A stretch of 64,000 bases of DNA from Globodera rostochiensis (GCA_018350325.1 JAEVLN010000002.1:3808295-3872294), one strand, 5' to 3'. Positions 32,061 through 43,617 are shown, numbered from the stretch's first letter. The notes: generated by a model from the sequence alone, not told the origin. Made by a program: numbers and translations.

Positions 32061-32365
32061 CTTAAACAAAAAAAAAAACTAAATTGAATACAATAAAAGT
32101 AAAGTGAATAATTATTAAAAAGCGCAAAAATATAATATTTTTGAATTATTGTAAAGTTAAGGCAAATGAATTTATTGGCTTAAAATATTTTCCATGAAAT
32201 CGATGCGCAAATCATTGCCTTTGTCTTTATTAACTTACGCATCCTTACAATGACGGCATGGATTACATTAGCATCGATCGATTGTTTTGTAGCGCTGTAA
32301 TGAAAATAAAATTTATAATTTTATAAATTAAAATATATAAAATTTGGCTTTATTCTTTTGCACTA

Positions 32366-32577
32366 ATGGGAATGAAAATTTTGTTTTATATTTCAATATT
32401 TTTTTTGACATTTATTTGTGCGCAATTCAAACAAACAGAAGAAAGCCAATCGAAAAACGGGAGATTTTTGAGTCGGTTTTGGAGGAGTTCAATCGTGCGC
32501 AACAATTGCACAACATGAAGCCAAAGTTGAATTGTGCCAATAAAAAATGCCGTTGTGATACGATGTTTAATATGTAA
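32366..32577 (+). CDS. Small secreted peptide, frame uncertain
   Basis: ATG 32366 opens MGMKILFYISIFFLTFICA, a strong signal peptide, followed in that frame by about 30 residues to a stop at 32516-32518. From about 32440 another frame looks more protein-like: EIFESVLEEFNRAQQL, then CANKKCRCDTMFNM with a stop at 32575-32577. No intron joins the two. The gene therefore either encodes a 50-residue peptide or has a frameshift upstream of a Cys-rich C-terminus. It is divergent with the neighbouring minus-strand secreted gene (start 32060). Confidence 0.45.
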
Positions 32578-32736
32578 ATAAAATATCGCAATACAAAACA
32601 TTTTGTTCACAAATCTGCTTCGCATATTCATTTTCCGTTGGTTTTAAATATGAAAAAAGTGTATTGCCTTTTACGGGGGACGAGTTTTGCGAGTCGGGGA
32701 TTGGTTTGAAATTCGATGACCGGATAAACTCCGTCC

Positions 32737-33145
32737 CCCCAAAAAACCCCGTACCCGAATCCCCGTCCCCGTACCCAAATCCCCGTCCCCGTACCCGAAT
32801 CCCCGTCCCCGTACCCAAATCCCCGTCCCCGTACCCAAATCCCCTTCCCCGTACCCGAATCCCCGCCCCCGTACCCGAATCCCCGTCCCCGTACCCAAAT
32901 CCCCGTCCCCGTACCCAAATCCCCGTCCCCGTACCCGAATCCCCGTCCCCGTACCCGAATCCCCGTCCCCGTACCCAAATCCCCGTCCCCGTACCCAAAT
33001 CCCCGTCCCCGTACCCGAATCCCCGTCCCAGTACCCGAATCCCCGTCCCCGTACCCAAATCCCCGTCCCCGTACCCGAATCCCCGTCCCAGTACCCGAAT
33101 CCCCGTCCCCGTACCCGAATCCCCGTCCCGGTACTCGAATCCTCG
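32737..33145. repeat. 20-bp tandem repeat, about 20 copies
   Basis: The unit is CCCGTACCC(A/G)AATCCCCGTC. Because 20 is not divisible by three, all frames rotate through the same sequence and lack stops. This gives overlapping open frames of 188 codons on both strands (GTGTGIRVRGRGFGYGDGD on minus, PSPYPNPRPRTRIPVPV on plus). There is no signal peptide, no fixed frame and no flanking exon evidence, so it is treated as a minisatellite. Confidence 0.93.
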
Positions 33146-33522
33146 CGTGAGCAATCGCTTATTGGAGACATCCAAGACACTGACAGCTCAGAACAAACAT
33201 TTGAGAGTGATCTGCTCCCGGATCTTCTGACTGCCACAGTCCGCTCAAATGCTCGCCCGCGCCATTAATCTCTTTTTAATATTTATTAATTGCGCATTGC
33301 TTCTTTTTGTTAGCCTGCTTAATAATGTTTTTGGTTTATGTTCGCTGAATAAAGCAAATTAACTAAAGGAGGATTTTGACGATTTGCGCGCAAAATTCGC
33401 GCAGATTTGCTGAGGTTTTGTGTGATCCGCGAATTTGAAAAGGAAAAAAGATCATTTGTTTTACGTCAGAAACGCGTTGTGTAGAGAGAGCCATCAACAA
33501 CGCTTAGGGGGAAGTCCAGGCT

Positions 33523-33530
33523 TATATAAA
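33523..33530 (+). promoter_or_regulatory. TATA box of the glycine-rich peptide gene
   Basis: TATATAAA lies 94 bp before the ATG at 33624, preceded by GC-richer sequence. A position about 60-70 bp upstream of a likely short 5' leader fits a core promoter. Inferred from motif and spacing only. Confidence 0.5.
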
Positions 33531-33623
33531 CGAACGATGTCACCCGGTCATTCATTAAATCATTCAAAATAACAAATAAACACAATAATTAAATATTAAA
33601 GCTTTTTAAATACAATCAGACAA

Positions 33624-33902
33624 ATGTATTCAATTCTTTCTGTTCTTATTCTTTTCGTTGTTGCCGTGTTGTCTGTCCTGGTAAAAGCCGATCCCGAACC
33701 ACGTAAAACTTTTAACCAAATTTATAATTACGCGAATTGTATCGAATTTAGGTTGGGGAGGATGGCGAGGCGGAGGCGGCGGTTGGCGCGGAGGTAAATG
33801 TTTTTAAATGTTTATTTTATTAATTATTTTAAAGGTGGCGGCGGCGGTGGATGGCGCGGAGGCGGCGGTTGGCGCGGCCGCGGGGGAGGCTGGGGAAAAT
33901 GA
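33624..33902 (+). CDS. Secreted Gly/Trp/Arg-rich peptide, 62 aa
   Basis: Exons 33624-33702, 33752-33793 and 33835-33902, phase-consistent. Residues 1-22 form a signal peptide (MYSILSVLILFVV...VKA), followed by DPEPR. The mature part is almost entirely Gly with Trp-Arg: WGGWRGGGGGWRGG and GGGWRGRGGGWGK at the C-terminus. Two small exons encode near-duplicate GGGGGWRG blocks. Such peptides in nematodes include cuticle-associated glycine-rich proteins and antimicrobial peptides of the NLP/CNC type. The Trp-Arg spacing differs from the usual Gly-Tyr repeats, so the role is open. It is preceded by a TATA box. Confidence 0.75.
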
Positions 33903-34125
33903 GACGGACGGCGGCGCCGTTACTGATGAATGATTGGAATTTGGGGAGTTGGTTAGTTCTTTGCCATTTTAGAACAATTGTCGCTTCTTTCAATATAACA
34001 TAAAGTTTCTTATAGTCCATATTTAATTGTGTGATTATTGTATATATATCGACCAGAAAAAAATAAATGGCACCAACTCAAAATAAAGGCCAACTGCTCC
34101 ATTTATGGTCGCTCGCATTACTGGG

Positions 34126-34848
34126 CTCTGTCACACGTCACGTCATCGGGGACCTCGAACATGCCGAACAGGGAGGGGAGGGAGGGAGGGGGCTCTGTCA
34201 CACGTCACGTCATCGGGGACCTTGAACATGCCGAACAGGGAGGGGAGGGAGGGAGGGGGCTTTGTCACACGTCACGTCATCGGGGACCTTGAACATGCCG
34301 AACAGGGGGGAGGGGAGGGAAGGGGGCTCTGTCACACGACGTCACGTCATCGGGGACCTCGCATGCCGAACAGGGAGGGGAGGGAGGGAGGGGGCTTGTC
34401 ACACGTCACGTCATCGGGGCTCGAACATGCCGAACAGGGAGGGGAGGGAGGGAGGGGGCTTTGTCACACGTCACGTCCGGGGACCTTGACATGCCGAACA
34501 GGGAGGGGAGGGAGGGAGGGGCTTTGTCACACGTCGTCATCGGAGACCTCGAACATGCCGAACAGGGAGGGGAGGGGGCTCTGTCACACGTCACATCGGC
34601 GGGGACCTTGAACATGCCGAACAGGGAGGGAGGGAGGGGGGCTTTGTCACACGTCACGTCATCGGGGACCTCGAACATGCCGAACAGGGAGGGGAGGGAG
34701 GGAGGGGGCTTTGTCACACGTCACGTCATCGGGGACCTCGAACATGCCGAACAGGGAGGGGAGGGAGGGAGGGGGCTTTGTCACACGTCACGTCATCGGA
34801 GACCTCGAACATGCCGAACAGGGAGGGGAGGGGGAGAGGGGGGGGGGA
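34126..34848. repeat. 67-bp G-rich tandem repeat, about 11 copies
   Basis: The unit reads GTCACACGTCACGTCATCGG, then GGACCTCGAACATGCCGAAC, then AGGGAGGGGAGGGAGGGAGG, with small deletions. Each copy has four or more runs of three or more G on the plus strand, enough for a G-quadruplex. It ends in a longer G-rich stretch (34826-34848). The open frames are artefacts. Confidence 0.93.
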
Positions 34849-35713
34849 GCTGTCTTCAACTCACACAGCTAATAATTCAGAGGATTGGATGCCCCAAAAA
34901 TGGCGAAGGCGATTTCTTTTGCTACTCATTTATTTATCAAACTGATGGCACCAAATTGTGGGATATCTCCGGGTCAGGGTATGGGTGAAATATGTCCAAA
35001 TATTAGTAATACTCGAGACCTAAATTTGCCGAGACTCTCGCGCATTATTACTATCGGATAGCACATATTAGGTATTTAATTCATTTATTCTTCTGATTCG
35101 TAGAAACATATTTATTTAAATTGCAAATAATTCATTCATAAAACAATCATTTTAATAAGGACAAATCTGCAGATATTGTTGCAACCTTGGTTCTGAAAAA
35201 TAACAGCTTTGTGTGTGAATTAAAGTTAAATTTATTTTTGAAAACGATAATATTTTAGAATAAAATATTAATTAGCCTCCCCCCCCCCTCTGGCTATATA
35301 ATTAATTCAGTGTCATCGTCCGCCAAACCTTTTTTATGGCGCTAAGAGGCCAATTTATTGGTATTATGCAGGCAGTGCTAATTGCCTCATCGGTGGGTGG
35401 GCAATTGACTTACATTTGTGCGCCTTTACCCTCCAAAATTGTCGTTCATTTTTTATGCATAACGCAAAATTTTGAGAGGGTATAACCTGAAAATGACGCG
35501 GGCGGACACTTTTAAAAATGGTTAAAGGCTTTGAACCAATTTTTGACCTAAAATATTGCCCTTATTTAAACTGGCCACTTTTCTGTTGCCTCTACAAAAT
35601 ATAAATACAATTTAATTGACTGTTTGGGGGTAATGAAACAAATCGTTCACACCTTTTTGTCTGGCATTTTCTTGAGTCCCTCAAATCAATCGACCAAATG
35701 ACAATTCCACCAA
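34849..35713. other. Intergenic region, no gene seen
   Basis: AT-rich, with one poly-C run near 35279-35289 and no open frame of interest on either strand. It separates the G-rich minisatellite from the minus-strand gene ending at 35714. Confidence 0.5.
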
Positions 35714-36182
35714 TTACTTCGATACATTTGATCGGCTGTTTTTGTCTAAACGATCGCTCTGGTCACTCTTGGATAACCCTAATCAACCAATTCCAATTCC
35801 CCCCCCCCCCAATTCCATTTATAATTTAACCGCCTGATCGGACGGAATACATTTGGGGGAGTTTTGGAGGGGAGGCTGTGTTTGGTTGGATCGTCTCGGA
35901 TGGTCCATTCTGCTCCTACGGACCTGCGCGGACGTACAACCAACCGGTTTGAGGAGGCGTCGCTGGCGGTGGCACCATAATTCCATATTCTGCATTTCGC
36001 TGGAGGCATCGAAAGTTTGTGCAAGTGATCCCCCGGGGGATGGTGTGCATTTCAGTCAAACCCGACGGGGCATTGATATTGTTTGTGCATTGTATTTGCT
36101 TCTCCGTTTTGAAAATGATGGAAATTGTTGAAGCCAAAGTTACCAAAAAACGAAACAAAAGGTGAAATTTGGGCATTATCAT
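35714..36182 (-). CDS. Small secreted protein, about 107 aa
   Basis: Two exons, 35924-36182 and 35714-35778, phase-consistent. The start MIMPKFHLLFRFLVTLAS (second Met at 36176 also possible) is hydrophobic and reads as a signal peptide. The mature part has three cysteines (QCTNN, ITCTNFRC), then PPPATPPQTGWLYVRAG, and ends in a polar tail, SRSNVSK. The plus strand is also open here (35853-36131) but gives an arginine- and tryptophan-rich product without a signal. No family is recognised. Confidence 0.45.
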
Positions 36183-36422
36183 TAATATTTGTATTATTTA
36201 AGTTCCTCTAACTTTTAAATAATTTAATAAATATTTTACAAATTAAAGAATTTAATAACATTCATTGGTGCTTTGTGCATTAATTTCTTTCGCCACAAAA
36301 ATTTGTACCTATTTCTATTTTCCCTATTTTCATTTTAAAAGTTCATTTTTTGTTCTCTGCAAATCCCTAGCTTTGAATGCTACAAATAATTGAAGCGATT
36401 AGTAATTTTATGTTTCGTAAAA

Positions 36423-36700
36423 TCACTTAATATGAATAAATAACACATAATAAAGGCCCGGATATTGGTGCCCGTCCACCGATGTGCATTTTATGTGTTC
36501 CACAATGAGACAAAATGTGTTGATGGGTGGGGGGTGGGTGGGGGGGATGATCTGATCTGATGATGACGATGGACGTTGGGGAGCCGTCCATTGGTCGGTG
36601 GCACTCAATTCGGTGTCATCATCGTTCTCAGAGCAGCAGATCATTTCGCGCTCATAACATCCGTTTCGATTAGCCCCAATCAAATTGAAACAACGGAAAA
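36423..36700 (-). CDS. Possible cysteine-containing exon
   Basis: The minus-strand frame reads NGCYEREMICCSENDDD, an acidic/Ser-rich middle, then FCLIVEHIKCTSVDGHQY to a stop at 36423. Its upstream limit is unclear: the frame stays open into AT-rich sequence and no start or acceptor could be fixed. It could be an upstream exon of a small secreted protein. No family is recognised. Confidence 0.25.
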
Positions 36701-36906
36701 TGCATAAAGAACATTTTCTGACATTTTTACTAATTTTATTATAAATATATAAATCATTTCACCATTTTGGTAATAACATTTAAAACAAATTTAAATTACC
36801 AATTTTCTCTGTTTAAAAAAATGTTTCATTTCGATCGCTTCCCACCAAAACCAATCAAACAAATTCAATTCAATTCAAAGCATTCTCTGATCAAAATGCA
36901 TTTATT

Positions 36907-36963
36907 CCCCTCCCCTCCCCTCCCCTCCCCTCCCCTCCCCTCCCCCAACCAACCAACCAACCT
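36907..36963. repeat. Simple repeats (CCCCT)n and (AACC)n
   Basis: Eight CCCCT units followed directly by four AACC units; a microsatellite. It is followed at 36981-36992 by a poly-C run. Confidence 0.95.
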
Positions 36964-37351
36964 AAACCAAACATTCAAAGCCCCCCCCCCCCGCTGTGAG
37001 GGGGGCACTCACTCACTGTACTCGCAGCCCATCCCTTTTGGTGCCCATCGGCGGCAGAGATTGACCCCTTTAAATTGTCTGGTGGCATTTTTTTTTAATT
37101 TTTTTGTTTAAATTCGGTGGCTTTTCTGCAATATAAAAGGCGTCAGTCATTTGTCCGTCAAAAGAATTGCAATGGACAAAATGGGTAAAATTGATAAAAA
37201 AAAGCCAACATTTAACAGCGCTTTGAGGCAAACAATTCATTTATTAATTTATTTTAATTTAAATAAATCATTTTATTTTCAGTGATTTTAATGTCTGTGT
37301 AATAATTTCTCTTTGAAATCCACGCGCATTTATTTTTATTCTTTCAACAAA

Positions 37352-38525
37352 ATGCCGATCCAAAAAAGTGTAAGCCATTTTTTGAATTTACTTATGTCCT
37401 ATTTAGGCCATATTTAGTTCAAAGAAATTTTAATTTTTTTAAGACGGCCAGTTTTGCGCCGGAATTTATCTTATGGGCCTCAAAAGTCGCAATTTTTTCC
37501 AATTTAATTTATTGCACGGCGTCCGAAGGCTCTCCTCAATGCAATTTAGGCCTTAAAATATTTAGCATCGAAAATGGAAAGGTAAATAATTCCGATTTTG
37601 ATAAATTAAATAAACTTTAATTATGTTTAATTCCCAGGCAATTTGTGCCCCAATAGCGCCGTTTCAATGCGTCGAGTCCTGCGAATGGATTGACAGCGAT
37701 GGGAATGGCGGCGGATGTGAGCAAAGGTCCGGTGGCATTTCAAAATAAAATAAATTAATTCTATAATTATTAAATAAAAATGAAAAAAGTTCGGACTTTT
37801 CAAAAACCTGCATTCGAAAAAACATAAAAATGGCAAATTATTAAAACAATAATTAAAGACAATTTTGTGCATTTCCTTTTTTCAGCTCGCATTACACGGC
37901 CTTCCGCGGGAGACGCACTTATTTGTCGGGAATTGTTCTTTCGGAACAAAGTTTCCTGCTGCAGTGTTGCGCTTCTTTGGCCACTTCCGTCGAATTAGGC
38001 AAATCCAATTAAAGCCTAATTTACTTTAATTAAAAAGCAAATGAAATCAAAATTTGGCATTTATTTTCAGACCACGACCAACAACCGTTGTGCCATTGGG
38101 CTGAAGAGATTGAAACTGTTGTTGACCGACCGAATATGCGCTTTGAAAAAGTGCTGGGCCAAATGGAATATTACCGAAGTGTCAACCAATTTATACATAA
38201 TTAATTTCACATTTTGAATATGTCCAGATTTGCGGACTGTGCGCTATGGTCGAAGTGCCATTAAATTGCGGGCGGAAGTGTGCCGTTACAGCTCGGAAAG
38301 GAGCATTTGTGAGAGAAATGTGCATTCATTCTCTCGCTTATTTTGTTTATTTTTGTTTATTTTAATTATAAATATAAATAAATAATATTTTAGAAAATGT
38401 CGCGCGATGACTTCCACAAATATTCCCTTCTTTTGTTGCGCCTTCAGAGAACGCGCGAATTTATGCAATTGAAAACCAATCTGTTGGAGGCAAATAACAG
38501 GCAAATGCATCCGCTAATTGAATAA
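37352..38525 (+). CDS. Secreted cysteine-rich protein, 229 aa
   Basis: Exons 37352-37369, 37444-37581, 37638-37726, 37886-37998, 38071-38178, 38228-38319 and 38394-38525 sum to 230 codons with every junction in phase. The N-terminus MPIQKSTASFAPEF then ILWASKVAIFSNLIYC is hydrophobic and probably a signal peptide ending near CTASEG. About 13 cysteines follow in short clusters: QCNLG, ICAP, QCVESCEW, GCEQ, LLQCCASL, PLCHW, EVCRYSSERSICE. The join 37998 to 38071 requires a GC donor (TTAG|GCAAAT); otherwise the frame stops at once. The C-terminal 44 residues are charged and helical, without cysteine. The family is not recognised; it lies in a run of secreted-protein genes. Confidence 0.7.
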
Positions 38526-38666
38526 TTGAAGAAAGAAATAATAAAAAACAATAATTTAAATTAATAAGCAACATTTAACAAATTAGTAATTACAAAATTG
38601 CGTGAATTATGTAATGTTTTTCCTTCAAATTCTTAAGAAAACTTAACGTCGGCTCTTCAGTCGCAA

Positions 38667-40556
38667 ATGACGCGAAAGAACACAAAAATAACCACCGGTT
38701 TGGACCCATTTTAAATATTATTTTTGCAAAATTAAATCGGTGCAATTTTAAGGACGGATCAGCGCGCAATATTCAGAAACCGAACAAATTCAATTGGAAT
38801 TAGCCGAGGTATTTATAAATTATAATAAAATTGCATTATTAGGTCATTTAAAAGAAAGTTTTTCGGCAGACGAACAAATTTTGGTGAATGGCGAAGTTTT
38901 TGGCGATGTGTTAAACGGGCCAAAAGTGGGAGCAAAAAATGTTGAAACGTTTGGCAGACGCTTTTGGGGAGAGAAGGAGGAAATTGGTAAAATAACCTCA
39001 ATTAGTGTAAATTTGAATTAATTTAAACAATTAATCACAAAGTAACTCCGTCAATAATTCTCTTCGCAAATTCGTCGTCAACTCAAACGACGCCCTTTTT
39101 GACGAGTTATAAGACGACAAAAACAATTTCAAACAAAATAATGTTGAACAACACTTCGCCAACAACGCTATCAACAAGTAAAAAATATTATAAATTTAAA
39201 TATTTGGGGAAAACTTTCAGAACCTTTCTTCATAGAGTCCGTCGACAGAATGCTCTTCAACGACCCCCGGGGGAAAAAGGCAGGGCACAGTGTCGCAACT
39301 TTGTCTCAAAAGGACGGAAGTGAACTTCCGGCGGTACAAAAAGCAGAAAAGTGAGGCACAAAGAATTGGCATTTTAATAATATAAGTAATATACCAAATA
39401 CATTTAATTTTCTTTAAATTCTTAAAAAAAAGGATTTAAAACAAAAATTTGTTTCCAGATACAGAATTAGCAAAACGGAACCAATTGGCTCGATGCACAA
39501 CCACGATGTCGCCATCGGACCGCATTTGGCCACCCGACGTATTCGATACCCCCCGCAGTTTGTGGATCAGAGAATAGTCGACTTCTATCAAAATAAATGT
39601 TATTTTTAATATTTTTAAAATTAATTATCCAACTTTTTGGATTTCGGAAATGTCCGTGCATTTTTTGAGTGAAGCAAATAAAGCAAAATTTTTGCAGCCT
39701 TTGCGCGATCCCCCGAGGCGTGGAGAATGGGCTGGCCAAAAGGGCAACGGCGGCGCCTTTGGCCCGTTTTGGCCACCAATACAACAAAGGTATTTTTTGT
39801 AAGTTTTGGCATTATTTTTAATTAATAAACAAATTTCCCATCGATTGATTTTGAATAAATTCTTAAAAAAAGGGCAAAAGCTAACAAATTCTTTTAGGAA
39901 TTGGTCGCAGCAAACACTGACCAAAAATGGGCGAATGAAGAAAATTCGGCGGAAGAATTGCGAGGAGGGCAAATTCGGAGCGGAAGTGCAGGAAAAAGTG
40001 GGCCCAAATTGCATTTGACAAATGCAATTTCGAATGCAACAACAAACATTCTGCAACAAAATGTAATATTTAAATAATCAATTAAATCTAATTAATTTTA
40101 GAATTTCTTTAAAATCATTTTAGCAAAATTTTATAAAAATTCGTGCACTTTCTCCAACCGGCCCCAACCTTCCTCCATTTCGTCGAGAATTGCGCATCAA
40201 AAAGTTGAGCCAATATTCAAATTCAATGGGAAGAACAAAGCCGGGGGGCTTTTTGGGTGTAAGGCGATGGCCTGCCGTGGAACGATCAGAAAAGGTGATT
40301 AAGTTTAATTAACTAATGTTTTTATTTATTAATTGATCAATTCAATTATTTTTATTGTTGTTTTAACTTTTAGCAATCAGCCTCAACGGGCGGAAGTGCC
40401 TCCGGTGCTGGTGGGTCATTTGCATCGGCCGAACCGTTTGAAGAAGTTGGCCAAACACTCCCAACTTTGTCTCCCGTCCTTCCAAATGCTTTGCCTCAAA
40501 TTGCGACTCATTCGCTGGAAAGGGCCCCGCAATTTAAGGCATTTACAATTAAATAA
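38667..40556 (+). CDS. Unrecognised nine-exon protein, 397 aa
   Basis: Exons 38667-38697, 38753-38986, 39043-39177, 39221-39350, 39459-39576, 39698-39789, 39898-39997, 40124-40294 and 40374-40556 are all phase-consistent (398 codons). There is no signal peptide; it starts MTRKNTKITTGRISAQYSET. Features are an acidic helical N-terminal part (LGHLKESFSADEQIL), a Ser/Thr-rich linker (NSSSTQTTPFLTSYK), a basic central part (KKAGHSVATLSQKDG, MKKIRRKN), a Trp/Pro-rich piece (EWAGQKGNGGAFGPFW) and a Ser/Gly tail. An alternative end uses a GC donor at 40539 and adds 40639-40749 (ending ASSNRPAAVPSAEGT). The family is not recognised; the phase agreement supports a real gene. Confidence 0.65.
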
Positions 40557-40804
40557 TTAATGTTTATAAATTAATAAAATTGCATTTATTACGAAAGAGT
40601 CCATTTAAAGTTCGTTTCGCTCGTTGAAAGGCCGTCAGAATATCAATCAAAACATTTTGTTGGCATGGCAAGTCGTGCCGAAGGCCGGCTTCTGGAATGT
40701 TGCCAGCAGCAATCGCCCGGCTGCCGTGCCATCTGCCGAAGGGACGTGAATAAAGAGCAGGCAACGGCACTTTTATTTTGTTTTATGCAAAAAGTTAAAA
40801 TAAA

Positions 40805-41569
40805 ATGTTAAAAAATTGGAGTTGTTCAGCCAAAAAAATGCGAGAGATTTGTGCCGATTCAGACAATTTCGGCAATTCCATTAGCGATGTTTGGCATTTG
40901 GCTTTTTTTTGGCAATTCCTAATTAATCTTAATAATATTCAATTATTTTTGCAATTTAATCAGACTTTGAACATGTCCCAAATGCAGGTGAAGAAAGTGA
41001 TGGTCTCCGGCCAATGCCCTCCGGTCACAATGACAGGGTTAGACATTCAAATTAATTTTAAAAATTAAATTATTCAGCGTCATTCAATGCTTTCCCCGCT
41101 TTTTCAACATTTCATCCGTAAGCAAATGTTGCGCTCTACGAAGCAAATTCGGCGGAAACGGAGCAAATTCGCCGACAAAGACACAAAATTTGCCTTTGCA
41201 ATGTTTGGGGTGCCGTTTTTTTAAATTAAAATTAACGGTTCGGGTCAATTGAGCTCCGCCGATTGGGCGCCAGAGACTTTTGGACTTTGAATTTTGATTT
41301 AGAAAATTAAAAATACCACCAAAAAGATAACTTTTACGTCACATTAACTCGTAGGAACAAAAATTGCCCATTTTTTCAGTTTATGCGCTCCGAATTTCCA
41401 TTTGACATTTGCCCATTTGGCGTGCGTTGAACACATCGAACACATTTTGAATTGTTACCGAAACCTTTTGGAGGACCTTTCAGTGGACAATAAAAACCTC
41501 CGGCCGCAGAAGCAACAGCAAAAGGCGACCGACGACGCTTTGTCTTCACACCCTTTTTTGGACAAATGA
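40805..41569 (+). CDS. Cysteine-rich protein, about 159 aa
   Basis: Exons 40805-40888, 40964-41037, 41078-41209 and 41380-41569, all in phase (160 codons). Cysteines are spaced through the middle (GQCPPVT, IQCFPRF, SKCCALR, LQCLG, LCAPNF, LACVEH, LNCYRN), followed by a polar Gln/Lys tail ending SSHPFLDK. The first exon (MLKNWSCSAKKMREICAD) has no signal peptide, so an upstream signal-bearing exon may have been missed. The pattern recalls small secreted Cys-rich nematode domains, but no named family is assigned. Confidence 0.55.
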
Positions 41570-41982
41570 CCGAAATTTTTGAAAATTAATTTAAATTAAT
41601 TATAATTCAAATGTTTACATTATTTATTTCTATAAAAACTGAAATGTATGATGAAAATCTTATTATGAGTACAACTTGAGAAAATGCAAAAACTTCTGAA
41701 TTGTTTAAATATTTTTAAAATAATTTATTTCAAAATTTCAATTAATAAATGTATGTTAATTAATAGTATGTATTTTATACAAATAACACACTCCAGTCCA
41801 GCTGCTATGTGTATATAATTTGTAAATAACATTTAAAAACGTGGATTTTCTGCTTTTCTCGACGACATAAACAATATTCGATTTTTGTTGAGAATATTGC
41901 AATTTTTAATAATAATAAAGCACACGATAATATATTATATTTAAACTTTGAATAAATATCTTTTATTTAATAAAATTGGATT

Positions 41983-43101
41983 ATGCTTCCAACGTTTGCA
42001 GCATTTATTCCAATTCTTTTTGTTTGTGCTATGGATCGAAGTAAAAGTTATATTTTTAATTTACAATTTTTAACAATCTTTCAAAATAAATGATTTTAGA
42101 GAACCCGGACAAACCGACGAACAATAAAAGTGACATATTGTCAACCCATTCGCAGCAATTGGACGAACTGGGCTATTTGTATTCAATTGGCGAAGATGAA
42201 AAGGTTTAAACATTTCGCTTTTAATTTTATTTCTTTAAATTGAAGAAAACGCTGGACGAAGAAATGTGGGAGGCGATTTTGCATGTCCAACGGTTCGATT
42301 TGGGCAAAATTCGGACAAAAAATTGGCAATGCCAAAAAGTGAAGAAAATTTATTTGGCAATTTGTAACGAATGGAAAAAACGATGGACGAGCTTGACAGT
42401 GTATTTGTCGTATTATAGCGAATTTGGCAGGAACAAAGTCGGGACGAAAATTATAAAAACATTGAAAAAGGAAAAGAATATGGACAAAGAATTGTTCAGA
42501 AAAAAAATTTCGGAAAAATTTGGTTAAATTATTTTAAATTTATAAAATTCATAGAGCCCGGCGGAAATGTTAATTGAGGGTTTTCCTAAAACTAATTCCC
42601 ACTCGAAACAGAGCATCTTAAATATACAAAAATAAAAAGTCTCAATGTATAATTAAATTAACTTTTATTTTAGAGGAAATGAGAATGCTCGACCATTTGG
42701 CGCTTAAGCCGCACTTCAAAGCGTGCGCGGACGGGTCGACGATAACATTCACTGCGGCAATTGACCAATGTTTGGCCGCTTACAAATTTTTGTTTTCGGT
42801 GCGAAATCGAAAATTTTGCCAAATTTACAAATTTTTGTGTGCCAATAATGACGCGCTAAATGATGCACAAATTCGGCCGCCGTTTGAATTTGTGAACGAA
42901 AGGGAATGCATTTTCGTGAATGAGTGGGTCCGGGCCTATAAAAGGGCCAAACATTTTGAGGACAGCGACCCGCGCCTGGCGGCCAGACAATTGCTGTCTT
43001 CGATTGTGCCGTTGGTCGAAAACGATGAGCCAATTCCGCCGGAAACGCTCAAAATGATTCCTTTGCAAATAATGTCAGCGACATATCGGCGGGCAGTTTA
43101 A
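41983..43101 (+). CDS. Secreted helical protein, 288 aa
   Basis: Exons 41983-42040, 42100-42203, 42246-42522 and 42674-43101; 289 codons, all junctions in phase. The signal peptide MLPTFAAFIPILFVCA is followed by MDRK and a polar segment (KPTNNKSDILSTHSQQ). The body is lysine-rich and helical (WEAILHVQRFDLGKIR, IYLAICNEWKKRW), with a long last exon (HFKACADG, FVNEWVRAYKRAKHF, ending SATYRRAV). Few cysteines. No family is recognised. Same orientation as the three genes before it. Confidence 0.7.
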
Positions 43102-43506
43102 TCAATCTCTACATATGTGCTTATACAAAATTATATGTAAAGCATTTGCCTTATGTCATTAAAACATATATTTATAAATTTAGTGCAAATTTTGACTCAA
43201 TTTCAAAATTTCGGCCATATATTTTCTCAAAATTTGCATTTGAAACAAACTCCAACATGCACCTTCTTTATCAGAGTGATCAACTTTTAGTGACATTTGT
43301 AATTCAGAAGAAGAAAAGGAAAAGGCACAAGAATCAAATTTGTAATCTTTGCATAAAAGGAAAATTGTGTTCTGAAAGGACCAAAATTGTAGTGAAAGTA
43401 GAGCCCGGAAAAATAACAGGAATGGGAATCCCACACTTTTCCCGCGGGAATCCCGTTCCCGCCGGGCTCTTAGTGAAAGGCTAATTTTGTTCTCATTCGT
43501 CCGCCC

Positions 43507-43617
43507 AAGTTTTGCCAGAAAGTGTCCAAGTTTTGCCAGAAAGTGTTCCAAGTTCTGCCAGAAAGTGTCCAAGTTTTGCCAGAAAGTGTTCCAAGTTTTG
43601 CCAGAAAGTGTCCAAAT
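43507..43617. repeat. About 21-bp tandem repeat, 5 copies
   Basis: Repeats of AGTTTTGCCAGAAAGTGTCC with an occasional extra T. Short local minisatellite between the secreted gene ending at 43101 and the minus-strand gene at 44102. The minus strand reads as FLAKLGH heptads, a by-product. Confidence 0.9.

Noticed and set aside
32567..33237. Three 188-202-codon frames resembling a Gly/Asp or Pro/Arg-rich protein
   Set aside because: They overlap on both strands of one 20-bp repeat and swap frames; not independent genes.
34105..34988. Frames reading NMPNREGREGGG
   Set aside because: Products of the 67-bp G-rich repeat without conserved frame across copies.
35853..36131. 92-codon plus-strand frame
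   Set aside because: The minus strand over the same bases has a signal peptide, a phase-consistent second exon and more typical composition.
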